Positions 19,297 to 29,001 are shown, counted from the first letter of the stretch. The stretch: DNA of 38,745 nt from Pseudomonas sp. UBA2684 (GCA_002354655.1 DELY01000011.1:3704-42448); one strand, 5' to 3'. Made by a program: numbers and translations. Notes: generated from the letters alone by a model not told the origin.

Positions 19297-19812
19297 TCAA
19301 GGTTGTGTGGAGGCATGCTGGGGAAGCTTTTTGCAAGGGCTCATGGACTCAACCCTTACGCGACCACTGGGTGCAAGGATAATTGCGCTGCCGCGGTGCC
19401 CTGCGTTGTTGCACAGATAAATCGTACCTGCCTGAAAGGCGCCGCTGGGGTGTTTGGCTGTGCCGTCACTGCGGTACAAAATTGCCTTGCTGACGGTAGA
19501 TGCCGAGTAGCTGAATAGGCTTTTTCCAAGCCGATTGCCTATCAGGCTTGGCTCAGTCTCGCCTTGAGTTTGCAGTGTCCACCCTGTGTGCCAGTTCCCA
19601 TCGCCAGTGTTTACTGTCACGGTGCGTCCAGATTGGACGGCCTGTTGGCGAGCCATATGCAATGTACTGGTAATTGCACGAATGCCTGTTCGTAACTCCT
19701 CGCGCTCTATCCAGTCACGTGCAATTGGCCAAGAGACGCTCAGTAGTGTGCAGGCCACGCAGAGTGTGACAAGCAGCTCAATAAGGCTGAATCCCCGTCG
19801 GTATGTTCGCAT
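19297..19812 (-). CDS. fimT: GspH/FimT-family minor pseudopilin
   Basis: A 171-residue type IV prepilin-like protein. The N-terminus MRTYRRG/FSLIELLVTLC is a class III signal, cut by PilD after Gly7, with Glu at +5 and a hydrophobic helix to about residue 30. The globular part matches GspH/FimT (RTVTVNTGDGNWHTGW, ILAPSGRVRV). FimT proteins resemble FimU and in some bacteria bind DNA during natural uptake. Good AAGGA ribosome-binding sequence. It is transcribed away from fimU, whereas in PAO1 I recall fimT and fimU pointing the same way. The GC content looks lower than that of ispH. Confidence 0.88.
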   Translation of the reverse strand: MRTYRRGFSLIELLVTLCVACTLLSVSWPIARDWIEREELRTGIRAITSTLHMARQQAVQSGRTVTVNTGDGNWHTGWTLQTQGETEPSLIGNRLGKSLFSYSASTVSKAILYRSDGTAKHPSGAFQAGTIYLCNNAGHRGSAIILAPSGRVRVESMSPCKKLPQHASTQP

Positions 19813-19820
19813 CGCTCGTC
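19812..19820. promoter_or_regulatory. Weak AlgR-like sequence in the fimT-fimU gap
   Basis: TCGCTCGTC at 19812-19820 matches the AlgR consensus CCGTTCGTC in seven of nine positions. AlgR is known to activate the fimU operon in P. aeruginosa, but this site lies right at the fimT start and the match is modest. Confidence 0.2.
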
Positions 19821-19948
19821 CTTAAGCATTTCGATCAAATTATCAGCAGAGCTGCCTGTCATCCTGTCAGGTCGCCCGGTCATCGCGCTCAGCGTGCTGA
19901 TGCATGCTCAACGACCTAGAGTCTAGCCAATCAAGGAGGTTTGTCAGC

Positions 19949-20452
19949 ATGCGTAAAAATCAGGGTTTTACACTGATCGAGCTAATGGTCACGCTTGCCG
20001 TGCTTGGGGTGTTGATTGCATTGGCAAGTCCCAATTTGGCTCAGATGCTGCGGGATAATCGCGCCGCATCTGAAATTACCGACATGGTTGGGATTCTCAG
20101 TTATGCGCGGAGTGAAGCGGTCGTTCGTGCTCGCAACGTAACAGTCAGACCACCCGCTGATGGCGTGAATTTTTGGCTGGTCGGCGTCAATGGTGCTGAT
20201 GGTTGCGACGATGACGGTGCGCTCCGTTGTTTCGCTGAACCGGAAAGTATCCAAGTAAGTACGGCAAATATTCCAGCCGCGGGGATCACGTTCAACTCTC
20301 AAGGACAGCTTTCAGGTGTTGGGCTTGGGACTGCTGCGGCAAGCTTGCCAACGTTGACCCTGGAAACGCATGACTGTGCCAAATATGACCGTGTACTTAT
20401 TGTTTCCCCGTTGGGCCGGGTAGAGAGCTCACCGAAAGGAGGTTGCTCATGA
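19949..20452 (+). CDS. fimU: Minor pilin FimU
   Basis: A 167-residue type IV prepilin. The leader MRKNQG is cut before [10 protein letters not shown] (Glu at +5), followed by a GspH-like globular domain (AGITFNSQGQLSG, VLIVSPLGRVESS). In Pseudomonas FimU joins the PilVWX-PilY1 tip complex to the major pilin and helps prime pilus assembly. The start at 19949 has a strong AAGGAGG sequence; an upstream in-frame start at 19904 would place extra residues before the leader and was rejected. Its stop overlaps the pilV ATG (ATGA). Confidence 0.9.
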   Translation: MRKNQGFTLIELMVTLAVLGVLIALASPNLAQMLRDNRAASEITDMVGILSYARSEAVVRARNVTVRPPADGVNFWLVGVNGADGCDDDGALRCFAEPESIQVSTANIPAAGITFNSQGQLSGVGLGTAAASLPTLTLETHDCAKYDRVLIVSPLGRVESSPKGGCS

Positions 20453-20895
20453 GGGGAATGCTGCAAAAAGGTTTTTCTTTGGTTGAAATCCTTGTTTCGG
20501 TTTTGATTTTCTCAATCGGCTTGCTGGGGTTGGCGGCGATGCAACTGAATGCATTGAAGTTCAATCAAGGGGCTTCCGAACGCTCGCATGCGGTATTTCT
20601 AGCGTACGAGATGGCTGATCGCATGCGTGCAGGACGAGGTGATGTCGCCGCCGGCTTCTATGACCTGTCTCTTGATGGCGAGTTGTCATGCGTCCCTGAC
20701 AGCACCAACTCAGGTGGTTGTAAGCCTTTCCAGCGTGATTTAGCTGAGTGGCGTGCCAATTTGAGTGCGCAGTTGACCAATGGTACTGGCAGCATTTCGC
20801 GAAATGGCGGCCAGGTCACTATCACTGTGCAGTGGGATGAAAGTCGGGTTGGTGATAGCGAAACACAACAATTCTCTTTTGTGACCCGAATGTGA
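20449..20895 (+). CDS. pilV: Minor pilin PilV
   Basis: A 148-residue type IV prepilin with leader MRGMLQKG and mature N-terminus FSLVEILVSVLIFSIGLLGLA, the PilV signature. PilV is a tip-complex subunit needed for pilus assembly and PilY1 display. Start at ATG 20449, 6 bp after AAAGGAGG, overlapping fimU by 4 nt. The residues SCVPDSTNSGGCKPFQ hold two cysteines, probably a disulfide-closed loop. Confidence 0.9.
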   Translation: MRGMLQKGFSLVEILVSVLIFSIGLLGLAAMQLNALKFNQGASERSHAVFLAYEMADRMRAGRGDVAAGFYDLSLDGELSCVPDSTNSGGCKPFQRDLAEWRANLSAQLTNGTGSISRNGGQVTITVQWDESRVGDSETQQFSFVTRM

Positions 20896-20905
20896 GTAGA
20901 TATTG

Positions 20906-21925
20906 ATGATCAAGCAAAGAGGCTTAAGCCTGGTCGAGTTGATGGTTGCCATGCTCATTGGGTTGATTATTACCGGGGCAGTTATTCAAGTATTCATTAG
21001 CAATAAGACAACTTTCTTGATGCAGGATGGTATGAGTCGAGTGCAAGAGAATGGGCGCTTTGCGCTTCAGTATCTGGCCTTGGAAATCCGCCCCGCTGGT
21101 GTCGGGGTCGGAGTTAGGCTTCCTGAGGAGAGTATCTGCCAAGTCGCGGAGAGTGACATGGTCGAGAATGTCTCGATGGCGATATCCGGTTATACGGCTG
21201 GCACCACCGACACCACAGCAGTGCCTGGCACAGACGTTGTTAATGTCACAACCACGGACAACTGCGGCGCTTGGCTGGCCGAGAGCGAAAGTTTCAAGCC
21301 GAGCATTAATAATGCTAATTTCAAGGCAAACATGTACTGCAGTGGTATGAAAAAAGGCCAGGCTCTTATGCTCATGGATATTGAAAAGGCCGTGATCATT
21401 GAGGTGAATAATAGCCCAAGTGCCGGCTCGGCGGAGCCGACAATTAATCATTCCGGCGCCAATAATGTGGGCGCGGAATGTGGCGGCTTCAAGTTCAGTG
21501 ACATGGTATTCGATAGTACCGCCCGCGTAGTGTCGCTCAGCAATCGCTCCTACTTTGTCCGCTATACCGGTCGTGACGACGCGCAGGGTAATCCAATTAA
21601 TGCCTTAGCTGTTCGTTATAACCTGTCTGAGGATGCTGGCCCCTACGATATCGTTGACGGTGTGGAAAATATGCAAGTGCGTTACGGCATGTTGGATGCC
21701 AGTGGTGTGGGGGTTGACGAGTATCTATCTGCTGCCGCTATTGAGGCGGCCAACCGTTGGGGCGATGTACAAACAGTACGCATTGATTTGCTATTGACCA
21801 GTGACGCGCAGACCCCTGGAGCTCAGCAGCAGAGTATTACCTTCAATGGTACGGCCGTCGCTGCGGATGGTCGCTTTCGGCAGATCTATAGCACTGTCAT
21901 TGCACTGCGTAACAGGATCGAATAA
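20906..21925 (+). CDS. pilW: Minor pilin PilW
   Basis: A 339-residue large minor pilin. The leader MIKQRG is cut before LSLVELMVAMLIGLIITGAV; Glu+5 is kept although the first mature residue is Leu rather than Phe. The large C-terminal globular domain contains several cysteines and matches PilW-family features (RVQENGRFALQYLALEIR near the N-terminus, VENMQVRYGMLD later). It forms part of the pilus tip complex. A TTG one codon upstream is possible, but ATG 20906 is preferred. It starts 10 bp after the pilV stop with a weak ribosome-binding sequence and ends 2 bp before pilX. Confidence 0.9.
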   Translation: MIKQRGLSLVELMVAMLIGLIITGAVIQVFISNKTTFLMQDGMSRVQENGRFALQYLALEIRPAGVGVGVRLPEESICQVAESDMVENVSMAISGYTAGTTDTTAVPGTDVVNVTTTDNCGAWLAESESFKPSINNANFKANMYCSGMKKGQALMLMDIEKAVIIEVNNSPSAGSAEPTINHSGANNVGAECGGFKFSDMVFDSTARVVSLSNRSYFVRYTGRDDAQGNPINALAVRYNLSEDAGPYDIVDGVENMQVRYGMLDASGVGVDEYLSAAAIEAANRWGDVQTVRIDLLLTSDAQTPGAQQQSITFNGTAVAADGRFRQIYSTVIALRNRIE

Positions 21926-21927
21926 CG

Positions 21928-22467
21928 ATGATTAGATTAACTCATGCACGGCAGCAGAAAGGCGCTGTTCTGGCGATTTGCCTGATCATGCTGCTCATCC
22001 TTACCGTGATCGGCGTGGCCTCTATGTCCAATAGCACGTTGCAAGAGCGGATGGCCGGCGGCGCACGTGACTACAACATGGCGTTCCAAGCGGCTGAAGC
22101 GGCACTGCGCGTGGGTGAGGATTATGTCCGCGACCAAGTGGCCGCAGCGGCTGATCCTGCTGAGCTATTTATGGCTCCGGAAGATTGCCCTGCAATTACC
22201 ACTGCAGATTGGGCTCCGCCAACTAATGTCACCTCTGGTAGTCGTCCGGAGTGCTCCGTCAGTAATTATTATGCTGAATCCGCAAGTACAGGTGCGGGTG
22301 GCGTTGCTTTTATTTGTGAAACGGACGGCTCGATTGCGGAAACCAATGCATTCAACTGCTTGAGCAAGACCTACCTGTATAACGTTGAGGCCACAGGCTA
22401 CGGCAGCACCGATACAGGCGTTACTGTGCGATCGACGGTGGCGATTGCGATTCGCGGACAAAACTAA
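21928..22467 (+). CDS. pilX: Minor pilin PilX
   Basis: A 179-residue pilus tip-complex protein. The N-terminus QQKG/AVLAICLIMLLILTVIGVASMSNSTLQERMAG is the PilX_N signature. As in other PilX proteins, the mature segment begins with Ala and lacks Glu at +5, unlike the other pilins here. AFQAAEAALR is also typical. The stop codon overlaps the pilY1 start by one base (TAATG), so the two are translationally coupled. Confidence 0.9.
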   Translation: MIRLTHARQQKGAVLAICLIMLLILTVIGVASMSNSTLQERMAGGARDYNMAFQAAEAALRVGEDYVRDQVAAAADPAELFMAPEDCPAITTADWAPPTNVTSGSRPECSVSNYYAESASTGAGGVAFICETDGSIAETNAFNCLSKTYLYNVEATGYGSTDTGVTVRSTVAIAIRGQN

Positions 22468-25400
22468 TGAGGCATTTCATGCAGACTTCCATGCTGTCTT
22501 TTTCCGCGCGCGCCTTGCTGGCGGCATCGCTAACGTGGTCTGTTGGCGTCAGTGCATTTACTCCGGCAAATGCACCACTTAATTTGGGGGGGCAGGTTGA
22601 ACCCAATATCTTGTTCCTACTGGACGACTCTGGTTCGATGCGTTGGGGCTATATGCCTGATGAGCTGGATAGTCAGTGGAGTCTTAGTGGTTGCTCTACA
22701 CAAGACTATGCTGGTGTGGCAACAGTTGCATGTCCTGAGGGTAATAATAGATTTTTGCTGTCCAGCGTGGCTAATAAGATTTACTACAATCCAGATATTG
22801 TATATCAGCCTCCGCTGAAAAGTGATGGTACGCGCTTTCCTGCTGCAACTTATACGTCAGCTTATATAGATGGATATGCGCAGTCTGGCACGTCGATAAA
22901 TTTGTCTGATAATTATCGGGGTATCATGGATGATTACTTCATCGGCTGGAATGGTGGGCGTAGGGGGCTGGTTATTGGGACGGGAGGTAGCCCTGGCGGC
23001 GCGCGTTATTATGCATTTAGTGCGTCTTGTGGTAGTAACGATATTTATAAAAATAGCTGTTACTCGGTAGTCAATATCGGCACTAATGCGACGAATAGGC
23101 AGAATTTTTCGAACTGGTTTTCCTACTATCGTACACGCATGTTGGTTGCCAAGTCTGGCGCCTCTCAAGGGTTTTTCGCTCAAGGCAATAGCATTCGAGT
23201 CGGCTATGGCACGATCAACCGAGGCGTGAATACGGTCGATGGCGAGAATACGGGGGCTGTAACCCGTGGTGTTCGGGTATTCGAAAATACCGGTCGAACA
23301 GGCTTTTATGATTGGCTTAAGTCTGTACAAGCCGATGGTTCCACGCCGCTGCGCCGTGCCCTTGATTACGCAGGCCAATATTATTCGCGTACTGATGCTC
23401 GGGGGCCATGGAGTTCAACACCAGGATCAACTGGTGGTACAGACTATTCCTGCCGCCAGAGCTACACGATCCTCACCACCGATGGTTACTGGAACGAAGG
23501 AGATAGTTTTGAGGCGGTCAACTCAGCCCGCCGTGCCAATGTCGACAACAGCAATGGCCCTACTATTTCCGGGCCGGATGGCAAGTCTTTTCAATATATC
23601 CCGCGTTCGCCATTCAACGATTCTCGAGGTAATACGCTGGCCGATGTCGCGATGTATTACTGGAACCGTGACTTGCATAGCACTCTGGCCAACCGTGTTC
23701 CAGACAGTCCGGCCAACTCTGCGTTCTGGCAGCATATGGTGACGTTTGGGGTAGGTCTTGGGGTGAGCGGCTCTGTGAGTCAGGCGACTGCTGAAGCTGC
23801 CGTCAACTCTGGCGCTACTGTTACCTGGCCCACTCCGTTCGGTAGCAACCCTGGCAAGATTGATGACTTGTTGCATGCCTCAATCAACAGTCGTGGCGAG
23901 TTCTTCAATGCGCAGAACCCGCAGCAGTTTGCCGATGCCCTGAGCAGCACGCTGACCTCAATTGCCGGGCGTGTGGGCTCTAACACCGCTGCCGTGCCAA
24001 GTGCGCGACGTATCGATAGCGAATCCCTGGTGTATGAAGCTACGTATTCAAGCACCGATTGGACCGGTCAACTCACCGCCAAGCGTCCAGTCACGACCAG
24101 TAATGGTTTGGTTTTCAATAATGTCTGGGAGGCAGGCAATCTGTTGCCGCCGGCTACTCGTAAGCTATTCACCCATACCGGTGCTACGGGTGTCGATGCG
24201 GGTATTCCACTGACCTGGGCGGCGCTTGGAACCGCTGGTTTGCAAGCCAACTTCGATAACACCCAGGCGCTGTTCAATTACCTGATTGGTACACGTACTG
24301 GCGAGCAGCCGGCTGGTAGCTACCGCGCGCGTAATAGTTTGCTGGGCGATATCGTCAACTCATCGATTGTGATCGCCAATAAGCAGAATCTGGGTTTCCA
24401 GGGCATCACAGGTGAGAGCGCTCCTGACTACCAGACCTTCGTGAGCGCCAAGGCCGCTAAGACGCCTACCGTATTTGCCGGCTCCAACGATGGCTTTTTG
24501 CATGCGTTCAATGCCAACTCTGGACGTGAACAGTTTGCCTTTATGCCTCGTGCCGTGCTGCCGACAGTCAAGCAGTTGGCTGATCCTAAATACGTGCACA
24601 AGTATTACGTGGACGGCAAGCTTCACCTAGGCGATGCGATCCTCGATGGCAACTGGCGCACTCTTTTGTTGGGTGGTCTGGGAGCGGGTGGCAAGAGTGT
24701 CTTCGCTCTGGATGTCACCAGTGCTGCAGGCTTCGATGAAGATGATGTGCTCTGGGAGGTCACAGGCGATGTGGACCTCGGTTATACCTACAGTGAGCCG
24801 ATCATTGGTCGCCTGAAGGACGGCAAGTGGGTGGCGATCTTTGGTAACGGCTACGGCACCTATAGCGGTGGTGGTGCGCTCGATTCGGTGTTGTTCATTG
24901 TCGACTTGGAGACGGGTACGGTGAACAAGGTGCGTGCGGGTGCAGCAACTGGCGGCTTGTCGACACCTTCGTTCGTCTATGCCAACGATGGCGATGGCAT
25001 TTATGTTGACGAGATCTATGCGGGCGACCTCGGCGGTAATCTGTGGAAGTTCGAGATGTCGAACAGCGGCAGCAGCGCTGACGATTTCAAAGTGGCATTT
25101 GGCAATGCCAGCAACCCGGCTCCGCTTTACAAGGCCGTGGATGGCAGCGGCAAGGCGCAGCCTATTACGGTCAAGCCGGAAATCGCCAAGCATCCCGATG
25201 GCTCGGACAATGGCAACGTCATTTATTTCGGTACCGGTAGCTACATGACGGCTGCAGACGGTATCGCGCCAGCGTTGACTGATGTGCAGACTATCTACGG
25301 TATCTGGGACAACGACATCACTTTCACCGGTCGCTCCAGCCTAGATGCCCGCGAGATTATTTACGAAGGTACTTTCGGTACTGGCGATACACAGCGGGGT

Positions 25401-25895
25401 GTTCGTGTGGTCGATGCGCCTGAAGATGACGGTGCTGAAGGCATTAACTGGGATACCAAAAAAGGTTGGTACATGGATCTGATCTCACCGCTTTCCAGTA
25501 AGGGCGCGCAGGGCGAGCGAGTGATTTTCTCACCTACTATTTTGCTCAATCGCCTGGTGGTCGAGACCGCAATCCCATCGACCGACCCTTGTACTGGGGG
25601 GGGCAGCGGCTGGACCATGGTTCTGGATACGGCCACAGGCGGGCGGCTTAACTATGTGCTGTTCGATATGAATCAGGATGGCAAATTCGATGAGGCGGAT
25701 AATGTAATGGTGGACGGAGTACCCCTGCCTATTTCCGGTATTGGCTCTGAAGATGGCATTCCAACTGGCAGCTTCGACTTGTTTGATAACGACAAGTACT
25801 TTATTTGCCGTGGTACGGGTGTGAATGCGTGTATCCCGACAAACAACAACCTCAATATTATTGAAGGGCGCCAATCCTGGAATCAGGTCCAATGA
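22467..25895 (+). CDS. pilY1: Type IV pilus tip adhesin and retraction regulator PilY1
   Basis: A 1142-residue exported protein (signal peptide about 1-31) placed at the pilus tip, where it acts in adhesion, assembly and surface sensing. The N-terminal part is von Willebrand A-like with the MIDAS start DDSGS (Asp53, Ser55, Ser57). The conserved C-terminal beta-propeller (about 600-1050) carries [16 protein letters not shown] and an EF-hand-like loop at Asp841, Asp843 and Asp848. A second calcium-type loop, [12 protein letters not shown], starts at Asp1067. The first third (about 22740-23320) is AT-rich with many AAT, ATA and TAT codons; the propeller half looks like the rest of the genome, suggesting a mosaic gene. 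ATG 22467 is used; 22479 is an alternative. Confidence 0.93.
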   Translation: MRHFMQTSMLSFSARALLAASLTWSVGVSAFTPANAPLNLGGQVEPNILFLLDDSGSMRWGYMPDELDSQWSLSGCSTQDYAGVATVACPEGNNRFLLSSVANKIYYNPDIVYQPPLKSDGTRFPAATYTSAYIDGYAQSGTSINLSDNYRGIMDDYFIGWNGGRRGLVIGTGGSPGGARYYAFSASCGSNDIYKNSCYSVVNIGTNATNRQNFSNWFSYYRTRMLVAKSGASQGFFAQGNSIRVGYGTINRGVNTVDGENTGAVTRGVRVFENTGRTGFYDWLKSVQADGSTPLRRALDYAGQYYSRTDARGPWSSTPGSTGGTDYSCRQSYTILTTDGYWNEGDSFEAVNSARRANVDNSNGPTISGPDGKSFQYIPRSPFNDSRGNTLADVAMYYWNRDLHSTLANRVPDSPANSAFWQHMVTFGVGLGVSGSVSQATAEAAVNSGATVTWPTPFGSNPGKIDDLLHASINSRGEFFNAQNPQQFADALSSTLTSIAGRVGSNTAAVPSARRIDSESLVYEATYSSTDWTGQLTAKRPVTTSNGLVFNNVWEAGNLLPPATRKLFTHTGATGVDAGIPLTWAALGTAGLQANFDNTQALFNYLIGTRTGEQPAGSYRARNSLLGDIVNSSIVIANKQNLGFQGITGESAPDYQTFVSAKAAKTPTVFAGSNDGFLHAFNANSGREQFAFMPRAVLPTVKQLADPKYVHKYYVDGKLHLGDAILDGNWRTLLLGGLGAGGKSVFALDVTSAAGFDEDDVLWEVTGDVDLGYTYSEPIIGRLKDGKWVAIFGNGYGTYSGGGALDSVLFIVDLETGTVNKVRAGAATGGLSTPSFVYANDGDGIYVDEIYAGDLGGNLWKFEMSNSGSSADDFKVAFGNASNPAPLYKAVDGSGKAQPITVKPEIAKHPDGSDNGNVIYFGTGSYMTAADGIAPALTDVQTIYGIWDNDITFTGRSSLDAREIIYEGTFGTGDTQRGVRVVDAPEDDGAEGINWDTKKGWYMDLISPLSSKGAQGERVIFSPTILLNRLVVETAIPSTDPCTGGGSGWTMVLDTATGGRLNYVLFDMNQDGKFDEADNVMVDGVPLPISGIGSEDGIPTGSFDLFDNDKYFICRGTGVNACIPTNNNLNIIEGRQSWNQVQ

Positions 25896-26302
25896 ATAGA
25901 ATAAAAGGCTTTACTCTAATTGAGTTAATGGTCGTAGTCGCAATCGTCGGAATTCTTGCGGCGATTGCCTACCCCAGTTATACGGAATACGTAAATCGAG
26001 GTAAGCGCGCTGAGGTACAGGCTGCGTTGATGGAGGCTGCTCAGGCTCTTGAGCGCTACTACTCGGTCAATGGTAGTTACTTGGATGGTGCCAGCATCGC
26101 GGACGTGTTTACTGCCAACGTGCCCGCGAGCGGTAGCGCTAATTACGTGATTGCGGCTCAAGCAGCTACTGCGACTAGCTATACTCTGCGTGCCACTCGC
26201 TCAGGCAGTATGGCAGCGGATGGCTGCGGAAATTTCGAGCTTAGCCACAGCGGTCAGCGTGCGCTGAACGCTAATAGTAAAGCGCTTGATGACTGTTGGT
26301 GA
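25892..26302 (+). CDS. pilE: Type IV minor pilin PilE
   Basis: A 136-residue prepilin with leader MNRIKG and mature [24 protein letters not shown], closer to major pilins than the other minor pilins are. Cys112 and Cys135 should form the C-terminal disulfide (D-region) loop. It starts inside the pilY1 stop codon (ATGA overlap). A pilY2 gene, which I recall between pilY1 and pilE in PAO1, is absent. As last gene of the operon it ends 18 bp before a strong terminator. Confidence 0.9.
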   Translation: MNRIKGFTLIELMVVVAIVGILAAIAYPSYTEYVNRGKRAEVQAALMEAAQALERYYSVNGSYLDGASIADVFTANVPASGSANYVIAAQAATATSYTLRATRSGSMAADGCGNFELSHSGQRALNANSKALDDCW

Positions 26303-26319
26303 TTGAACGTTGTTGGTAT

Positions 26320-26349
26320 AACGGGCCGCCTTTGCGGCCCGTTTTTTTT
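26320..26349 (+). terminator. Rho-independent terminator of the minor-pilin operon
   Basis: 10-bp perfect stem (26320-26329 and 26334-26343, 4-nt loop) running into eight T. It lies directly upstream of the thiO ribosome-binding sequence, so thiO depends on read-through or a promoter not recognised here. Confidence 0.92.
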
Positions 26350-26359
26350 GGAGGTGGCA

Positions 26360-27451
26360 GTGTCGATAGTCGTGGTCGGTGCCGGAGTAATAGGTCTGCT
26401 CTCAGCACTGAATCTGGCGCGTTCAGCGCATGAGGTTGTGTTGGTCGAGTGCGGAGTCACTGGTGGCGAGTCCTCCTGGGCTGGCGGCGGTATCGTTTCG
26501 CCGCTCTATCCCTGGCGCTATAGCCCGGCAGTTACTGCGTTGGCGCATTGGTCGCAGGATTTCTATCCGCGTCTGGGCGAGCAGTTGTTAGCAGAAACCG
26601 CTATTGATCCGGAAGTGCAGGTGACTGGTCTGTATTGGCTGGATCTGGAGGATGAGCCGGCAGCCTTGGCCTGGGCTCTGCGTGAGCAGCGGCCATTATG
26701 TCCGGTCGAGATGGCGGCGGTGTATCGGGCTGTGCCTGCACTGGCGGCTGGGTTTGGGCGGGCGGTGGCGATGGCCGATGTGGCCAATGTGCGCAACCCG
26801 CGGCTGGTCAAGGCTTTGCGGGCAGCGTTGTTGCAAATGCCGAATGTCACGATGCGTGAGCATTGTGCGGTCACGGGGTTTATCCGCGAGGGCGAGCGAG
26901 TGTGCGGCGTGCGGACTGTGCAGGGCGATGTGCGCGGCGAGCAGGTGGTTGTGGCTGCCGGGGCTTGGAGTGGCGAGCTGTTCAGCGGCCTCGGTGTTCA
27001 GCTGCCCGTCGAGCCGGTGAAAGGGCAGATGATTCTCTACAAGTGCGCCGAGGGCTTTCTGCCAAGCATGGTGTTGGCCAAAGGGCGTTATGCGATTCCG
27101 CGGCGCGATGGGCATATTTTGATTGGTAGCACACTGGAACATGCCGGTTTCGACAAGACGCCCACCGAGGCGGCATTGGCCAGCCTCAAGGCCTCGGCGG
27201 TCGAGTTGTTGCCGGCGCTCGCGGATGCCGAGGTTGTCGGGCATTGGGCCGGGTTGCGGCCGAGCTCGCCGGAGGGCATTCCCTTCATCGGTCCGGTTCC
27301 GGGGTTTGCGGGGCTTTGGTTGAATTGTGGCCATTATCGCAATGGCTTGGTCTTGGCGCCGGCCTCCTGCCAACTGCTGACCGACCTGCTACTCGGGCGT
27401 GAGCCGATCATCGACCCGGCACCCTATGCGCCGGCGGGGCGGCTGGGTTGA
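26360..27451 (+). CDS. thiO: Glycine oxidase ThiO (FAD-dependent)
   Basis: A 363-residue FAD enzyme of the DAO family that oxidises glycine to iminoglycine for the thiazole part of thiamine. The N-terminal dinucleotide-binding motif VVVGAGVIGLLSALNLA and the ESSWAGGGIVSPLYPWRY segment are diagnostic, as are PVEPVKGQMILY and the C-terminal WAGLRPSSPEGIPFIGP and GHYRNGLVLAP. The start is GTG 26360, 5 bp after GGAGG; the frame is open further upstream but only through the terminator. By position it is PAO1 PA4548. No other thiamine gene is adjacent. Confidence 0.92.
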   Translation: MSIVVVGAGVIGLLSALNLARSAHEVVLVECGVTGGESSWAGGGIVSPLYPWRYSPAVTALAHWSQDFYPRLGEQLLAETAIDPEVQVTGLYWLDLEDEPAALAWALREQRPLCPVEMAAVYRAVPALAAGFGRAVAMADVANVRNPRLVKALRAALLQMPNVTMREHCAVTGFIREGERVCGVRTVQGDVRGEQVVVAAGAWSGELFSGLGVQLPVEPVKGQMILYKCAEGFLPSMVLAKGRYAIPRRDGHILIGSTLEHAGFDKTPTEAALASLKASAVELLPALADAEVVGHWAGLRPSSPEGIPFIGPVPGFAGLWLNCGHYRNGLVLAPASCQLLTDLLLGREPIIDPAPYAPAGRLG

Positions 27452-27476
27452 GGGTGTAGGCGTCAGGCGGAGGCCG

Positions 27477-27642
27477 TAGCCTGGATTAGCAGAAAGCGAA
27501 GTCCGGGGCGATTGTACTGCGCCCCGGATTGCACCCAGGTCGCGGTGATGGGTATCGCTGCGCTCAACCGCATCCTACAAGAGCCCCGACTGCCGACCGT
27601 AGGATGGTGCGGGCCACGTAGGCCGAGCGCCGCGATACCCAA
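27477..27642. repeat. Composite intergenic repeats between thiO and pilR
   Basis: Two adjacent imperfect palindromes of Pseudomonas intergenic type. The first (about 27477-27539) opens GTAGCCTGGATTAGC and contains CCGGGGCG...CGCCCCGG. The second (about 27550-27642) has GGGTATCGC...GCATCCTAC followed by its inverted counterpart GTAGGATGG...GCGATACCC. They separate the convergent thiO and pilR genes; no coding sequence was recognised. Confidence 0.65.
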
Positions 27643-27663
27643 CGGCGGCCTCGCGGCTCACCG

Positions 27664-29001
27664 CTAATCGAGGCCGAGTTTTTTCAGGCGATAACGCATC
27701 GAGCGAAAGGTCAGCCCCAGGCGTTGCGCTGCCGCAGTGCGGTTCCAGCGGGTTTCTTCGAGGGCCTGCATGATTAGCTTGCGCTCGATGTTCTCCAGGT
27801 GGTCTTCCAGGTTGTCGATTTGCGCGAGGCTGGCTTCGCCATGTTCGCTCGGTGTGCTGGCGTCGGCCAGACGCAGGTCACTGGCGCTGATCTGGTCGTC
27901 TTCGCAGAGGGTATAGGCGCGCTCGAGCATATTCTCCAGCTCGCGCACGTTGCCGGGGAAGCGGTAGTTCTTCAGCTTTTCCAGGGCGTCGGTGTCGAGC
28001 TTGGCGGCGCTGAGACCGGTGCCGTCGGCGAGGCGCTTGAGCATGACTTCAGTCAGTTGAGCGATGTCTTCGCGCCGCTCGCGCAGCGATGGCACGCGCA
28101 ACTCAATCACGTTGAGGCGGTAGTACAAATCCTGGCGGAAGCGCCCGGCGGCCACTTCGGCGGCCAGGTCTTTGTGGGTGGCGCAGAGGATGCGCACGTC
28201 CACGACCACTTCCTGTTGACCACCCACGGCGCGTACGGCTTTTTCCTGGATAGCGCGCAGCAGTTTGACCTGCATCGGCAGCGGCAAATCGGCGACCTCG
28301 TCGAGGAACAGGGTGCCACCGTTGGCGGCCTGGAACAGGCCTTGTTTGTCTTCGATGGCGCCGGTGAAGCTGCCTTTCTTATGGCCAAAAAATTCGCTTT
28401 CCATCAGCTCCGAGGGGATCGCGCCGCAGTTGACCGGCACGAACGGTTGCTCGCAGCGCGGGCCTTGTTCGTGAATCAGGCGGGCGACCAGCTCCTTGCC
28501 GCTACCGGATTCGCCGCTGATATACACCGGCGCCTGGCTGCGTGCGAGCTTCTGGATTTGTTTGCGCAAGGCCTTCATGGGCGGCGAGTCGCCGAGCAAG
28601 CGGCTGTCCACCGGCAGTTCTTCGCCATCGGCGCTGCGCAAGCGCAGGGCGGTGGCGACCAGTTCGCGCAAGCGGCCGAGGTCGACTGGCTTGGTCAAAA
28701 AATCGAAGGCCCCGGCCTTGAGTGCGTTGATCGCGGTGTCCAGGCTGCCGTAGGCGGTGATCATTGCCACTGGCACCTGGGGATGGCGTTGTTGGATGTG
28801 TTGCACCAGCTCCAGGCCCGTGCCGTCGGGCAGGCGCATGTCGGTCAGGCACAGGTCGAACGGCTCCTTGGCCAGCCATTCGCGCGCTTCCTTGACGTTG
28901 CGTGCGCTGCGGGTGTCGAGCTTCATCCGTCCCAGGGTGATTTCCAGGAGTTCGCGGATATCGGGTTCATCGTCGACGATCAGGGCTCTCTGGCGGGTCA
29001 T
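27664..29001 (-). CDS. pilR: Sigma-54-dependent response regulator PilR
   Basis: A 445-residue NtrC-type activator that, once phosphorylated by PilS, turns on pilA from a sigma-54 promoter. The receiver domain has Asp54 (CLTDMRLPDG) and Lys104 (FLTKP). The AAA+ domain has Walker A GESGSGKE at 163-170, the sigma-54 contact loop GSFTGA at 210-215 and Walker B GGTLFLDE at 228-235. The Fis-type HTH ends the protein (NRTAAAQRLGLTFRSMRYRL). ATG 29001 was chosen over an upstream start lying within pilS. It follows the pilS stop by 2 bp, so the pair is one operon. Confidence 0.95.
   Translation of the reverse strand: MTRQRALIVDDEPDIRELLEITLGRMKLDTRSARNVKEAREWLAKEPFDLCLTDMRLPDGTGLELVQHIQQRHPQVPVAMITAYGSLDTAINALKAGAFDFLTKPVDLGRLRELVATALRLRSADGEELPVDSRLLGDSPPMKALRKQIQKLARSQAPVYISGESGSGKELVARLIHEQGPRCEQPFVPVNCGAIPSELMESEFFGHKKGSFTGAIEDKQGLFQAANGGTLFLDEVADLPLPMQVKLLRAIQEKAVRAVGGQQEVVVDVRILCATHKDLAAEVAAGRFRQDLYYRLNVIELRVPSLRERREDIAQLTEVMLKRLADGTGLSAAKLDTDALEKLKNYRFPGNVRELENMLERAYTLCEDDQISASDLRLADASTPSEHGEASLAQIDNLEDHLENIERKLIMQALEETRWNRTAAAQRLGLTFRSMRYRLKKLGLD

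Noticed and set aside
19297-19812. fimT as a pseudogene
   Set aside because: The reading frame is intact with a good ribosome-binding sequence, full prepilin leader and GspH-like C-terminal motif; only its orientation is unusual.
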